Below, piece after piece: positions 1-5,478 of a stretch of 5,478 nucleotides of DNA. The position numbers were made by a program, and so were the translations under genes. The notes beneath the pieces were generated by a model that was not told where the DNA came from, made no database searches, and worked only from the letters and a program-made list of their open reading frames with translations. Position 1 is the stretch's first letter, and every line of letters starts with the position of its first letter. The DNA is from Clostridiales bacterium UBA3680 (GTDB taxonomy: Bacteria > Bacillota > Clostridia > Lachnospirales > CAG-274): assembly GCA_002372875.1 (NCBI GenBank), contig DFJD01000047.1, forward strand, positions 1-5,478, given 5' to 3'.

Positions 1-51
1 TGCGGACGGGCGCAGCCCGGCTTTTGCGAAGCAAAAGTGCTGACCACTGAA
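1..51. repeat. Tandem pair of mini-hairpins at left edge
   Basis: Two short perfect hairpins lie side by side. The first is CGGGC (7-11), loop GCA, GCCCG (15-19). The second is CTTTTGC (21-27), loop GAA, GCAAAAG (31-37). The second contains GCGAAGC, a DNA heptamer known to form an unusually stable mini-hairpin. Neither is followed by a T-run, so they do not look like terminators. Frame 1 is open from the window edge to a TAA at 55-57, so this could also be the last codons of a gene starting outside the window; there is too little sequence to name one. The pair may belong to a dispersed intergenic repeat that continues leftward. Confidence 0.4.
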
Positions 52-106
52 TTTTAAGGAAGCACCACCGCTTTAGAAGCGGGGGGACTTCCTTAGTTTG
101 TTAAAT
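52..106 (-). repeat. Palindromic repeat element, left copy
   Basis: This is a roughly 55-bp imperfect palindrome. The outer arms TAAGGAAG (55-62) and CTTCCTTA (88-95) are exactly complementary. The inner stem pairs CCGCTT with AAGCGG around a TAG loop. The reverse complement of 5425-5478 matches it over its whole length, with three substitutions and a one-base indel. The asymmetric tail GTTTGTTAAAT (96-106) gives the element a direction, and by that tail the two copies point in opposite directions. No coding capacity is apparent. It resembles a MITE-like or REP-like dispersed palindrome; which of these cannot be decided from one window. Confidence 0.75.
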
Positions 107-113
107 GATGATA

Positions 114-156
114 AAAATCCCGCTGAGCCACAATTTTAGTGACTTTGCGGGATTTT
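114..156. terminator. Bidirectional terminator-like hairpin
   Basis: AAAATCCCGC (114-123) pairs perfectly with GCGGGATTTT (147-156). Additional inner pairing (CAC with GTG, AG with CT) surrounds an AATTTTA loop. The stem is flanked by A-rich DNA on the left and T-rich DNA on the right, so it could stop transcripts in either direction. It could serve as a backup terminator for the leftward amt gene or as the terminator of a rightward gene beyond the left edge. Confidence 0.6.
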
Positions 157-201
157 GTGCTTAATAGCCTCGTTCAAAGAAATATTCGCATCGTAAACAC
201 G

Positions 202-240
202 AAAAAAGCCGCACGGTTACATGCCATAACCATGCGACTT
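202..240 (-). terminator. Rho-independent terminator of amt
   Basis: Read on the minus strand, 13 bases past the amt stop codon, AAG-T-CGCA-T-GGTTA pairs with TAACC-G-TGCG-G-CTT, with two G:U pairs, around a seven-base loop. A run of six T residues follows (complement of 202-207). This is a classic intrinsic terminator in the right place and direction for amt. Confidence 0.85.
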
Positions 241-252
241 ATTTTGGTTTTA

Positions 253-2016
253 TTATTCAACATCGGCAAGTGCCATGGCATCTTCCTCGCCTGTTCTTAC
301 CTTTATAACTTTACTTACATTGTAAACAAATATCTTACCGTCACCTATATGTCCGGTATAAAGTGTCTTCTTTGCTGTCTCAATAACATCTTCAACGGGA
401 ATGTTTGCAACAACGATCTCAAGCTTGATCTTAGGAAGAAGTGTGGCATCCATTTCAACACCTCTGTACATTTCTCCCGTACCCTTCTGTATACCGCAGC
501 CCATAACCTGAGTTGCCGTCATACCCGTAACACCAAGGTCATTCATTGACTTTCTGAGCTTATCGTAACTTGAAAGTTTGGCAATTATTACCACTTTATA
601 CATACCTGTATCCATAACGCCCGTGACCGCATTGTTAACTACCTTAACAGATGCTGCCTTCTTCTCTTCGGAAGCACTCTCATAATCGGAAATTCCCACA
701 TTTGTGTTTTCGTTTTCTTCAAGCTCCATACCTGCGATATCCATAATTGAGAAGCCTGCATAAGCCGATGATAAGCCGTGCTCTGTAGTATCAAGACCGG
801 TGAGCTCTTCTTCTTCGCTTGCCCTCAGACCTATGGTAGCTTTAATAATTGAAAATGTAATAAATATTGTTACTGCGCTCCAAGATATGATACATAAAAG
901 ACCTAAAAGCTGTATTCCGAGCAAGCTGAAGCCGCCGCCGTAGAATAAACCGATGAGCTGATTTCCGTTTATATCGGAAACAGCGTAGCCGGGTACGGAG
1001 TTTGTGGAAAAAAGACCGACAGCGACAGTTCCCCAGATACCGTTTAACATATGTACCGCAACCGCACCTACAGGGTCGTCTACGCGAAGCTTATAGTCAA
1101 GGAACCAAACACCGAATACGACCAAAAGTCCAGCAACGGCACCTATAATTATGGCGCCTGCTGCATCTACCGTGTCACAGGGAGCGGTTATTGCCACAAG
1201 ACCGGCCAATGAAGCGTTAAGACACATGGAAACATCGGGCTTTTTATATTTTACCCATGTAAATACCATACATACGACCGTTGCAACGGCGGGAGCTATG
1301 GTCGTTACAACGAAAATGTTTCCAAGCTGAGAAAGACTTGTTGCGGCAGCTCCGTTAAAGCCGTACCAGCCAAACCATAATATAAATACACCCAAGGCAC
1401 CGATGGGAATGTTATGTCCGGGGAAAGCGTTTACCTTTGTGACCTTACCTTCGGAGTTTTTTGTGAACTTACCGATTCTTGCACCAAGCATTGCGGCTCC
1501 GATAAGTGCGCAAACACCGCCTACGGTATGAATGCAGGCAGAACCCGCAAAATCGTGAAAACCTATTTTAGACAGCCAGCCACCGCCCCAGGTCCAATGT
1601 GCTTCTATCGGATATATAATACCCGAAATGACTGCAGAATAAATACAATAGGATATAAATTTTGTTCTTTCTGCCATGGCACCGGAAACAATGGTTGCCG
1701 TTGTTGCACAGAAAACAAGGTTGAATACAAATCCCGACCAATCAAAATTTGCATAGTTTGTAAAAATATCAAAGTTAGGCAAACCGACAAGTCCGAATAA
1801 AGTATCCTCACCTAAAAACAGACCAAAACCGATCACTATAAACAGCACGGTACCTATACAAAAATCCATGAGGTTTTTCATGATAATGTTACCGGCATTT
1901 TTCGCTCTTGAAAAACCGGCTTCCACCATAGCAAAGCCTGCTTGCATCCAGAATACTAAGGCTGCACCTATGAGAAACCACACTCCCCATAGTTCTTTTA
2001 AAAATTCGTCGTTCAT
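253..2016 (-). CDS. amt: Ammonium transporter with fused C-terminal PII domain
   Basis: This is an inner-membrane ammonium channel joined to its own PII regulator, 587 residues against roughly 400-450 for Amt alone. Residues about 8-396 are the Amt domain with around eleven hydrophobic segments. It contains the conserved D155-F-A-G block, the twin pore histidines H163 and H322, the gate-region F102, and the WFGWYGFN motif (214-221). The Amt tail motif GLDTTEHG lies at 407-414, followed by an acidic linker (about 421-470). Residues 472-587 align without gaps to E. coli GlnB/GlnK at an offset of 471. Conserved are Q39 (Q510), R47 (R518), K58 (K529), B-loop G87-D-G-K90 (558-561) and R103 (R574). 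Tyr51, the uridylylation site, is Met522, and Arg38 is Ile509. The start is supported by AAAGGAGGT just upstream. Clostridia usually encode amt and glnK separately, though natural fusions are known. A divergent LysR gene lies upstream. Function is confident; regulation by the fused PII domain is inferred. Confidence 0.95.
   Translation of the reverse strand: MNDEFLKELWGVWFLIGAALVFWMQAGFAMVEAGFSRAKNAGNIIMKNLMDFCIGTVLFIVIGFGLFLGEDTLFGLVGLPNFDIFTNYANFDWSGFVFNLVFCATTATIVSGAMAERTKFISYCIYSAVISGIIYPIEAHWTWGGGWLSKIGFHDFAGSACIHTVGGVCALIGAAMLGARIGKFTKNSEGKVTKVNAFPGHNIPIGALGVFILWFGWYGFNGAAATSLSQLGNIFVVTTIAPAVATVVCMVFTWVKYKKPDVSMCLNASLAGLVAITAPCDTVDAAGAIIIGAVAGLLVVFGVWFLDYKLRVDDPVGAVAVHMLNGIWGTVAVGLFSTNSVPGYAVSDINGNQLIGLFYGGGFSLLGIQLLGLLCIISWSAVTIFITFSIIKATIGLRASEEEELTGLDTTEHGLSSAYAGFSIMDIAGMELEENENTNVGISDYESASEEKKAASVKVVNNAVTGVMDTGMYKVVIIAKLSSYDKLRKSMNDLGVTGMTATQVMGCGIQKGTGEMYRGVEMDATLLPKIKLEIVVANIPVEDVIETAKKTLYTGHIGDGKIFVYNVSKVIKVRTGEEDAMALADVE
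256..603 (-). other. PII (GlnB/GlnK-like) domain within Amt fusion
   Basis: This marks residues 472-587 of the fusion. Met472 falls exactly where the start methionine of a free PII protein would be, as if the ancestral glnK start codon were kept at the junction. The T-loop (about 508-526), the B-loop TGHIGDGK and the C-terminal VRTGEED segment are all present, so the trimeric, ATP/ADP- and 2-oxoglutarate-responsive fold should be intact. No good Shine-Dalgarno sequence precedes the internal ATG, so separate translation of PII seems unlikely. Confidence 0.9.
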
Positions 2017-2021
2017 ATTAA

Positions 2022-2033
2022 AATGACCTCCTT
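2022..2033 (-). promoter_or_regulatory. Ribosome binding site of amt
   Basis: On the minus strand AAAGGAGGTC sits about eight bases before the ATG at 2016-2014. It is a near-perfect Shine-Dalgarno sequence that fixes this start and suggests strong translation. Confidence 0.85.
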
Positions 2034-2046
2034 TGTCCGTTTCGTA

Positions 2047-2068
2047 AATCGTAATTTTGATATCGATT
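2047..2068. promoter_or_regulatory. Small dyad in amt leader, possible operator
   Basis: AATCG (2047-2051) and CGATT (2064-2068) form an inverted repeat with a 12-base spacer, inside the divergent region and probably within the amt 5' leader. Its symmetry centre does not fit the usual LysR T-N11-A box. It could be an operator or a weak RNA hairpin. The evidence is only the dyad and its position. Confidence 0.2.
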
Positions 2069-2096
2069 AATGAAAGGATGTTTTTTTGTTTTTTTT

Positions 2097-2125
2097 AGTA
2101 TAACCACTTGCAAATTAAAAGTAAA
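2097..2125 (-). promoter_or_regulatory. amt: Candidate amt promoter
   Basis: On the minus strand, TTTACT (complement of 2120-2125) is followed after 17 bases by TATACT (complement of 2097-2102). This is a moderate sigma-A promoter with a weak -35 box. It overlaps the rightward lysR promoter, so the two promoters would interfere with each other or be jointly controlled. Immediately downstream the transcript would begin in an A8-C-A7 tract (2080-2096 on the opposite strand). Confidence 0.4.
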
Positions 2126-2136
2126 ATACTTATAAT
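2108..2136 (+). promoter_or_regulatory. Promoter of the LysR-type gene
   Basis: TTGCAA (2108-2113), a 17-base spacer and a perfect TATAAT (2131-2136) make a strong sigma-A promoter. Two further TATAAT hexamers follow at 2145-2150 and 2161-2166, without equally good -35 boxes. Transcription would start near 2143, about 40 bases before the lysR start codon. Confidence 0.65.
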
Positions 2137-2182
2137 AAAGGGGATATAATACCTAAAAAGTATAATAAGAGGAGAATGATAC

Positions 2183-3067
2183 ATGGACATTAGGCAAATA
2201 AAATATTTTTTGACCGTTGCAGAAGAGCTTAATATAACAAGGGCAGCAGAAAAGCTCCATCTTTCACAGCCGCCTTTATCTCGTGCCCTTATGGAGCTTG
2301 AGGAGGAACTCGGCTGTAAGCTTATGACAAGAGGTAAAAGACATATCACCCTGACGCAGGAGGGACTGGCTCTTAAAATAAAGGGTAAACAGATAATAGA
2401 GCTTACGGAGATGACAAAAGCCGAAATAAGCGAAATGAAAAACGGTATAAGCGGAACCATATATTTGGGTCATGTGGACAGCAACGGACCGACACTTGCC
2501 GCACAATGGATAGAAAGCTTTAAAAAGGAATATCCGAATGTAATGTATAATCTGTGGTGTGGTACTGTTGATGATTTGACGGACAGGATGAAAGCGGGGC
2601 TGATAGATATTGCCGTAACAATGACACCTTTGAATTCGGAACTTCTTGAAGGGTTTAAAGTCTATAAGGAAAACTGGGTCGCAATAATACCTACTTCTCA
2701 TTCTATCGCAAAAACAAGCACCGATACGGTTTCACTTGAGGAACTATCTGACAATGACCTTATCATATCATCAAGAAGAACGAGAGAAAATGAGATTCGT
2801 TCATGGTTTGAAGGTATAAAAAAAGAGCCGAAATTTACGGTAAAAATAGCCCATTCTTCGAATGTTGCCAAACTTGTTTCAAGAGGTATAGGCATCGGGA
2901 TTTTTCCCGCGTCCGTTGCCAAAAACATTCCTCAAGGCTCCGATGTCGTCATAAAGGAAATCAGACCCGTGGTAAGTGTGGAATATATGCTTTCGTGGGA
3001 CAAAAACCATGCACCGAATATTCTTGCCGGAAAATTTATAGAACATGTTAAAAGTCTAATGAAATAA
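2183..3067 (+). CDS. LysR-type transcriptional regulator
   Basis: This is a 294-residue DNA-binding regulator, the normal length for the family. Residues 1-61 form the winged helix-turn-helix, with the typical run AAEKLHLSQPPLSRALMELE (21-40) followed by ELGCKLMTR. A helical linker spans about 62-88. The effector-binding domain (about 90-292) has the two-lobed periplasmic-binding-protein fold signature, beginning GTIYLGHVDS and including the GIGIGIFP segment (235-242). The start is supported by AGGAG eight bases upstream. It is divergent from amt across 166 bp with overlapping promoters, the arrangement in which LysR proteins usually control the neighbour and themselves. Control of amt is therefore the leading hypothesis, but the effector is unknown and no clear T-N11-A operator was identified. 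No specific LysR subfamily is recognised. Confidence 0.93.
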   Translation: MDIRQIKYFLTVAEELNITRAAEKLHLSQPPLSRALMELEEELGCKLMTRGKRHITLTQEGLALKIKGKQIIELTEMTKAEISEMKNGISGTIYLGHVDSNGPTLAAQWIESFKKEYPNVMYNLWCGTVDDLTDRMKAGLIDIAVTMTPLNSELLEGFKVYKENWVAIIPTSHSIAKTSTDTVSLEELSDNDLIISSRRTRENEIRSWFEGIKKEPKFTVKIAHSSNVAKLVSRGIGIGIFPASVAKNIPQGSDVVIKEIRPVVSVEYMLSWDKNHAPNILAGKFIEHVKSLMK

Positions 3068-3081
3068 ATATTGTTAATAAA

Positions 3082-3133
3082 ATGTTAAATGAACGAACAT
3101 ATTATTGATATTGACTTCCATTTATGGTAAAAT
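3082..3133 (+). promoter_or_regulatory. Promoter of the FIST-GGDEF gene with upstream dyad
   Basis: TTGATA (3105-3110), 17 bases, then TAAAAT (3128-3133) preceded by TGG gives an extended -10 sigma-A promoter. An overlapping TTGACT (3111-3116) is too close to serve this -10. Upstream, ATGTT (3082-3086) and AACAT (3096-3100) form a small inverted repeat that could be an operator. No convincing terminator separates lysR from this promoter, so some read-through is possible. Confidence 0.55.
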
Positions 3134-3164
3134 CAATCAAATAATCAGTGGTTCCTAAGGTATA

Positions 3165-3172
3165 AAGGGGTG
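3165..3172 (+). promoter_or_regulatory. Ribosome binding site of the FIST-GGDEF gene
   Basis: AAGGGGTG lies six bases before the ATG at 3179. It is a good Shine-Dalgarno match that supports the chosen start. Confidence 0.7.
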
Positions 3173-3178
3173 TGACTT

Positions 3179-4921
3179 ATGAGACAGTTTCAATTTGAAT
3201 ATGAAAACGACAGAGCATTTGTTAAGGAAATTGCAAAAATCAAACAATGGTGTTCATCAAGGATAACATCGGGTATTTTTTTTACAATATACACCGAGTC
3301 TGTAGATAAGGTTAAAATTGCCGATATATGTCGCACCATTGACGAACAGCTGCCCGATGCACTTTATATGGGCTGCTCTACCTGCGGAAATATCAGCGGA
3401 GGTCAGTTTACATCTTCGGATACGGGTATAGTATGTACTGTTTGCGAATATCCTTCCACAAAGATAGAGATGAAGCAGTATAAGCTTAATGCGAGTCTTG
3501 AAAAAAGCGTGGTTGAAGATGTTATTGCTTACACCGATAAAAATGACTGGATAAAAGCAATACAGATGTTCGTTACAATAAGAGGTATGTCCATGACAGG
3601 CTTCTGCGAAGATATGAGCCATATACGGAAAAATATTCAAATTTTCGGCGGAGGAGCCTTCAATCCCGATATAAATAACGATGTTGCGTGTGTTTTCTCA
3701 AAACCGGGAGGTTATTCCGAACAGGCGGTCGCATTTTTGTTTTTGGGCGGAGAAGATTTTTATGTTGAATCCACCCATATTACAGGTTGGAAACCCTTGG
3801 GAAGGGAACTTATCGTTACAAAGGCGGAGGGAAGTATCCTCTACGAGCTTGATAATAAACCTGCATACGATACCTATTACAAATATCTGAAAATAAAAAA
3901 CGATGAAAACTTTTTTAACAATACCCTTGAGTTTCCGTTTTTTTATGAGCATAACGGCATAAATATTTTACGAGCTCCCATAGCGAGCAATTCCGACGGG
4001 TCTCTTACAATGACAAGTGATATTGATGAAAATGTTAAGGCAAGACTTGCCTATGGAGATCCGAATGTTATCCTTGAAGATATTCACTTTATCTGCCAAA
4101 GGATACACAGATTTTCACCGGAAATAATTCAGATCTTTTCATGTGCTGCAAGAAGAACATTTTGGGGAAACACCGAGGCAAATAAAGAAACGTTTCCTTT
4201 TCAAGCGATTGCCCCCACATCCGGTTTTTATACTTCGGGTGAATTCTTAAGGACCAACGGGTATCTGAATCAGCATAATGTTACCCTTGTTCTTGCTTCC
4301 ATGAGAGAAGGGCAGCCTATTGAAACATCGATAGATACATTATCAACAGGTAGTGAGCTTACAGGGAAAGTGTCAATGATAAGCAGACTTGCCACATTCA
4401 TTGATGCTGCCACAGACGAACTTGAAAGCGTAAACAAAAAGCTTGAACAAATAGCAAAGCTTGACGGTTTGACAGGAATATATAATCGAAAAGAAATACA
4501 AAAGCTTATAGTAAGCTCCATGAAAAGAGGAACCTCCGTAACGCTTATAATGTTGGATATAGATAACTTCAAGTCTGTTAACGATACATACGGGCATCTT
4601 GAAGGAGACAATGTTATTATCGGGCTGTCAGTCATACTTAAGCATTTGACAAAAAGCAGTACGGCGGTTTGCGGACGCTGGGGAGGAGAAGAATTTATGG
4701 TGATGCTGGAAGACTGCACAAGAGAAAGGGCAGTTGAAATAGCAGAAAATCTAAGAGAGGATTTTAACAACAGTGAGTTTAAAAAGGCAGGAAAAACCAC
4801 TGTAAGTGTAGGTGTTACACAGGCATTTAAAAATGAAGATCCCGACTCGCTGTTTATGAGAGTAGATAAGGCACTGTATAAAGCTAAGCAGACCGGAAAA
4901 AACAAAGTTGTGGTATTGTGA
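3179..4921 (+). CDS. FIST sensor-domain diguanylate cyclase (GGDEF)
   Basis: This 580-residue cytoplasmic protein is predicted to make c-di-GMP from two GTP in response to a small molecule. Residues about 30-225 match the FIST N-terminal domain (GCSTCGNISGG at 65-75; FGGGAFN at 156-162). Residues about 225-380 match FIST_C (NGINILRAPIAS, 259-270; CAARRTFWG, 322-330). A helical linker (about 400-426) leads into GGDEF (427-580). The active-site motif is GGEEF (502-506). Metal and substrate residues equivalent to PleD D327, N335, D344 and E370 are D460, N468, D477 and E504, so it should be active. The RxxD inhibitory I-site is replaced by S-S-T-A (493-496). The sensor has two CxxC pairs (C66/C69 and C86/C89), possibly metal- or redox-related. 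There is no signal peptide or membrane segment. FIST domains are proposed to bind small ligands such as amino acids; the ligand here is unknown. It has its own promoter and lies 111 bp after lysR. Confidence 0.92.
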   Translation: MRQFQFEYENDRAFVKEIAKIKQWCSSRITSGIFFTIYTESVDKVKIADICRTIDEQLPDALYMGCSTCGNISGGQFTSSDTGIVCTVCEYPSTKIEMKQYKLNASLEKSVVEDVIAYTDKNDWIKAIQMFVTIRGMSMTGFCEDMSHIRKNIQIFGGGAFNPDINNDVACVFSKPGGYSEQAVAFLFLGGEDFYVESTHITGWKPLGRELIVTKAEGSILYELDNKPAYDTYYKYLKIKNDENFFNNTLEFPFFYEHNGINILRAPIASNSDGSLTMTSDIDENVKARLAYGDPNVILEDIHFICQRIHRFSPEIIQIFSCAARRTFWGNTEANKETFPFQAIAPTSGFYTSGEFLRTNGYLNQHNVTLVLASMREGQPIETSIDTLSTGSELTGKVSMISRLATFIDAATDELESVNKKLEQIAKLDGLTGIYNRKEIQKLIVSSMKRGTSVTLIMLDIDNFKSVNDTYGHLEGDNVIIGLSVILKHLTKSSTAVCGRWGGEEFMVMLEDCTRERAVEIAENLREDFNNSEFKKAGKTTVSVGVTQAFKNEDPDSLFMRVDKALYKAKQTGKNKVVVL

Positions 4922-4936
4922 TAAAAAGGTTTCTAT

Positions 4937-4966
4937 GGAAACAATGATTAATTTATCGGTGTTTCC
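4937..4966 (+). terminator. Weak hairpin after the FIST-GGDEF gene
   Basis: GGAAACA (4937-4943) pairs with TGTTTCC (4960-4966) across a 16-base loop, 15 bases past the stop codon. The stem is AT-rich and the following TTATATTT is only partly a T-run, so it is at best a weak terminator or mRNA-end structure. A competing stem, GTTTC (4929-4933) with GAAAC (4938-4942), is possible. Confidence 0.35.
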
Positions 4967-4991
4967 TTATATTTAAAACGCTGCGAACAAG

Positions 4992-5021
4992 AAAACCCCC
5001 GCTTCTAAAGCGGGGTTTTTT
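4992..5021 (+). terminator. Strong terminator sharing the palindrome core
   Basis: AAAACCCC(C)GCTT, a CTA loop and AAGCGGGGTTTTTT form a GC-rich stem followed by six T residues. This is a strong intrinsic terminator, symmetric enough to work in both directions. Its 18-base core CCCCCGCTTCTAAAGCGG (4996-5013) is identical to the reverse complement of 68-85 in the left palindromic repeat, but the outer TAAGGAAG arms are missing. It therefore looks like a core-only relative of the repeats. It is the best terminator for the FIST-GGDEF transcript. Confidence 0.8.
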
Positions 5022-5430
5022 GCATTAATGGCGGTGGTTATGGTTGTCGGGTGATGCCTGCTCGTTTGTTTCAAACAGAAACAAGGACGATGGCAAGACG
5101 AAAATTGCTGGAAATGCCACACAATACGCCGAAGACCGAGATTACAGCAATAATGAAGAAAGCCCCAACATAGCCTACCGGCTATGAAAAACTTGATTTC
5201 AAGGCGGGGCAGACGAAACAAACGGTAAAATTACACAACCCAAAGGAAAATACTTGTTACTTCAAAATGAGCCTTGTGCTTGACAGCGAGGTTATCTGGA
5301 CAAGCGACCTGCTTGAACCGGGTATGGCTTTTGAGGAGATAGAACTTGACAGACCCCTTGATGCGGGCGAGTACAAGGACGTATTGCTTAAATACGATTG
5401 TTTCTCTTTGAAAGACCAACACCAATTTAA
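5022..5430 (+). pseudogene. Decayed gene for small membrane-anchored protein
   Basis: A coherent protein of roughly 130 residues appears only if three frames are joined. Frame 3 (5022-5051) gives a hydrophobic ALMAVVMVVG, then a stop. Frame 1 (about 5062-5175) gives SNRNKDDGKTKIAGNATQYA and later EESPNIA. Frame 2 (5174-5430) gives PTGYEKLDFKAGQTKQTVKL, NPKENTCYFKMSLVLD, LEPGMAF and AGEYKDVLLKYDCFSL, ending at FN. The pattern of a membrane anchor, a short polar linker and a compact beta-rich domain with NPxxNxCYF resembles small uncharacterised Firmicutes proteins I recall; this is recognition from memory with no established function. The N-terminus abuts the terminator hairpin and the usual C-terminal strand is replaced by the palindromic repeat. 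No ribosome binding site is seen. An intact-looking 69-codon reading frame from 5267 is only the tail of this remnant running into the repeat. Confidence 0.65.
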
Positions 5431-5478
5431 CAAACTAAGGAAGTCCCCCGCTTCAAAAGCGGGGGTGCTTACTTAAAA
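5425..5478 (+). repeat. Palindromic repeat element, right copy
   Basis: This is the inverted counterpart of 52-106. The tail ATTTAACAAAC is followed by TAAGGAAG, a nine-base-pair stem CCCCCGCTT/AAGCGGGGG (loop CAA), and CTTACTTA, with one mismatch between the outer arms. It reaches the window edge, so it may extend further. It begins where similarity of the upstream gene remnant to an intact protein appears to end, which suggests that its arrival, or a rearrangement at it, cut off that gene. Confidence 0.75.

Noticed and set aside
139..549. Plus-strand open frame of 136 codons
   Set aside because: It lies opposite the amt terminator and PII domain, has no ribosome binding site and shows no recognisable protein features.
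1414..1800. Plus-strand open frame of 128 codons, cysteine-rich
   Set aside because: It is antisense to the conserved Amt membrane domain; its composition reflects the complement of that gene.
2017..2182. Sigma-54 promoter or GlnR/TnrA box for nitrogen control of amt
   Set aside because: No TGGCAC-N5-TTGCA or TGTNA-N7-TNACA match was found by eye; the TTGCAA at 2108 fits a sigma-A -35 box instead.
4270..4905. Minus-strand open frame of 211 codons
   Set aside because: It is antisense to the GGDEF domain, serine/leucine-rich as expected for such shadows, with no start signals.
5267..5476. 69-codon plus-strand frame as a real small gene
   Set aside because: Protein-like sequence continues upstream of its ATG, there is no ribosome binding site, and its last dozen codons are the palindromic repeat. 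It is the tail of a decayed gene.
52..5478. CRISPR array or retron/non-coding RNA system based on the palindromes
   Set aside because: There are only two full copies and one core copy at irregular distances, with no spacer pattern and no reverse transcriptase or cas gene.

Overview
The window looks like chromosomal DNA from a low-to-moderate GC Firmicute, most likely a gut or rumen Clostridia lineage (Lachnospiraceae/Oscillospiraceae type). This rests on strong AGGAGG-type ribosome binding sites, AT-rich sigma-A promoters, frequent AGA/AGG and ATA codons, a single-protein Amt-PII transporter and a GGDEF regulator. The genus cannot be fixed from sequence alone.

Layout, left to right. Positions 1-51 hold two tiny hairpins, and 52-106 hold a palindromic repeat. 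Two terminator-type hairpins follow, one of which ends the leftward amt gene. The amt gene (253-2016, minus strand) encodes an ammonium channel with a complete PII domain fused to its C-terminus. A 166-bp divergent promoter region separates it from a LysR-type regulator (2183-3067, plus strand). After a 111-bp gap with its own extended -10 promoter comes a FIST-GGDEF protein (3179-4921, plus strand), a probable ligand-sensing diguanylate cyclase. Its 3' side carries a weak hairpin and then a strong terminator (4992-5021). The rest (5022-5425) is a frameshifted remnant of a small membrane-anchored protein gene. It is cut off at its 3' end by a second copy of the palindromic repeat, in the opposite orientation to the left copy (5425-5478).

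How the genes may work together: the Amt-PII fusion should carry ammonium and gate itself in response to ATP/ADP and 2-oxoglutarate. The divergently transcribed LysR protein is the obvious candidate regulator of amt and of itself, though no operator is proven. The FIST-GGDEF gene is an independent unit that would turn a small-molecule signal into c-di-GMP.

The most notable points are these. The PII domain lacks the Tyr51 uridylylation site but keeps the pore-plugging arginine and the nucleotide/2-oxoglutarate residues. The cyclase lacks the I-site and has two CxxC pairs in its sensor. Related palindromes bracket the whole module, with a third acting as a terminator, and two of them flank the decayed gene. 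I see no CRISPR array, transposase, tRNA or rRNA. I found no clearly undescribed system; the repeats and the fused transporter are the best candidates for follow-up.
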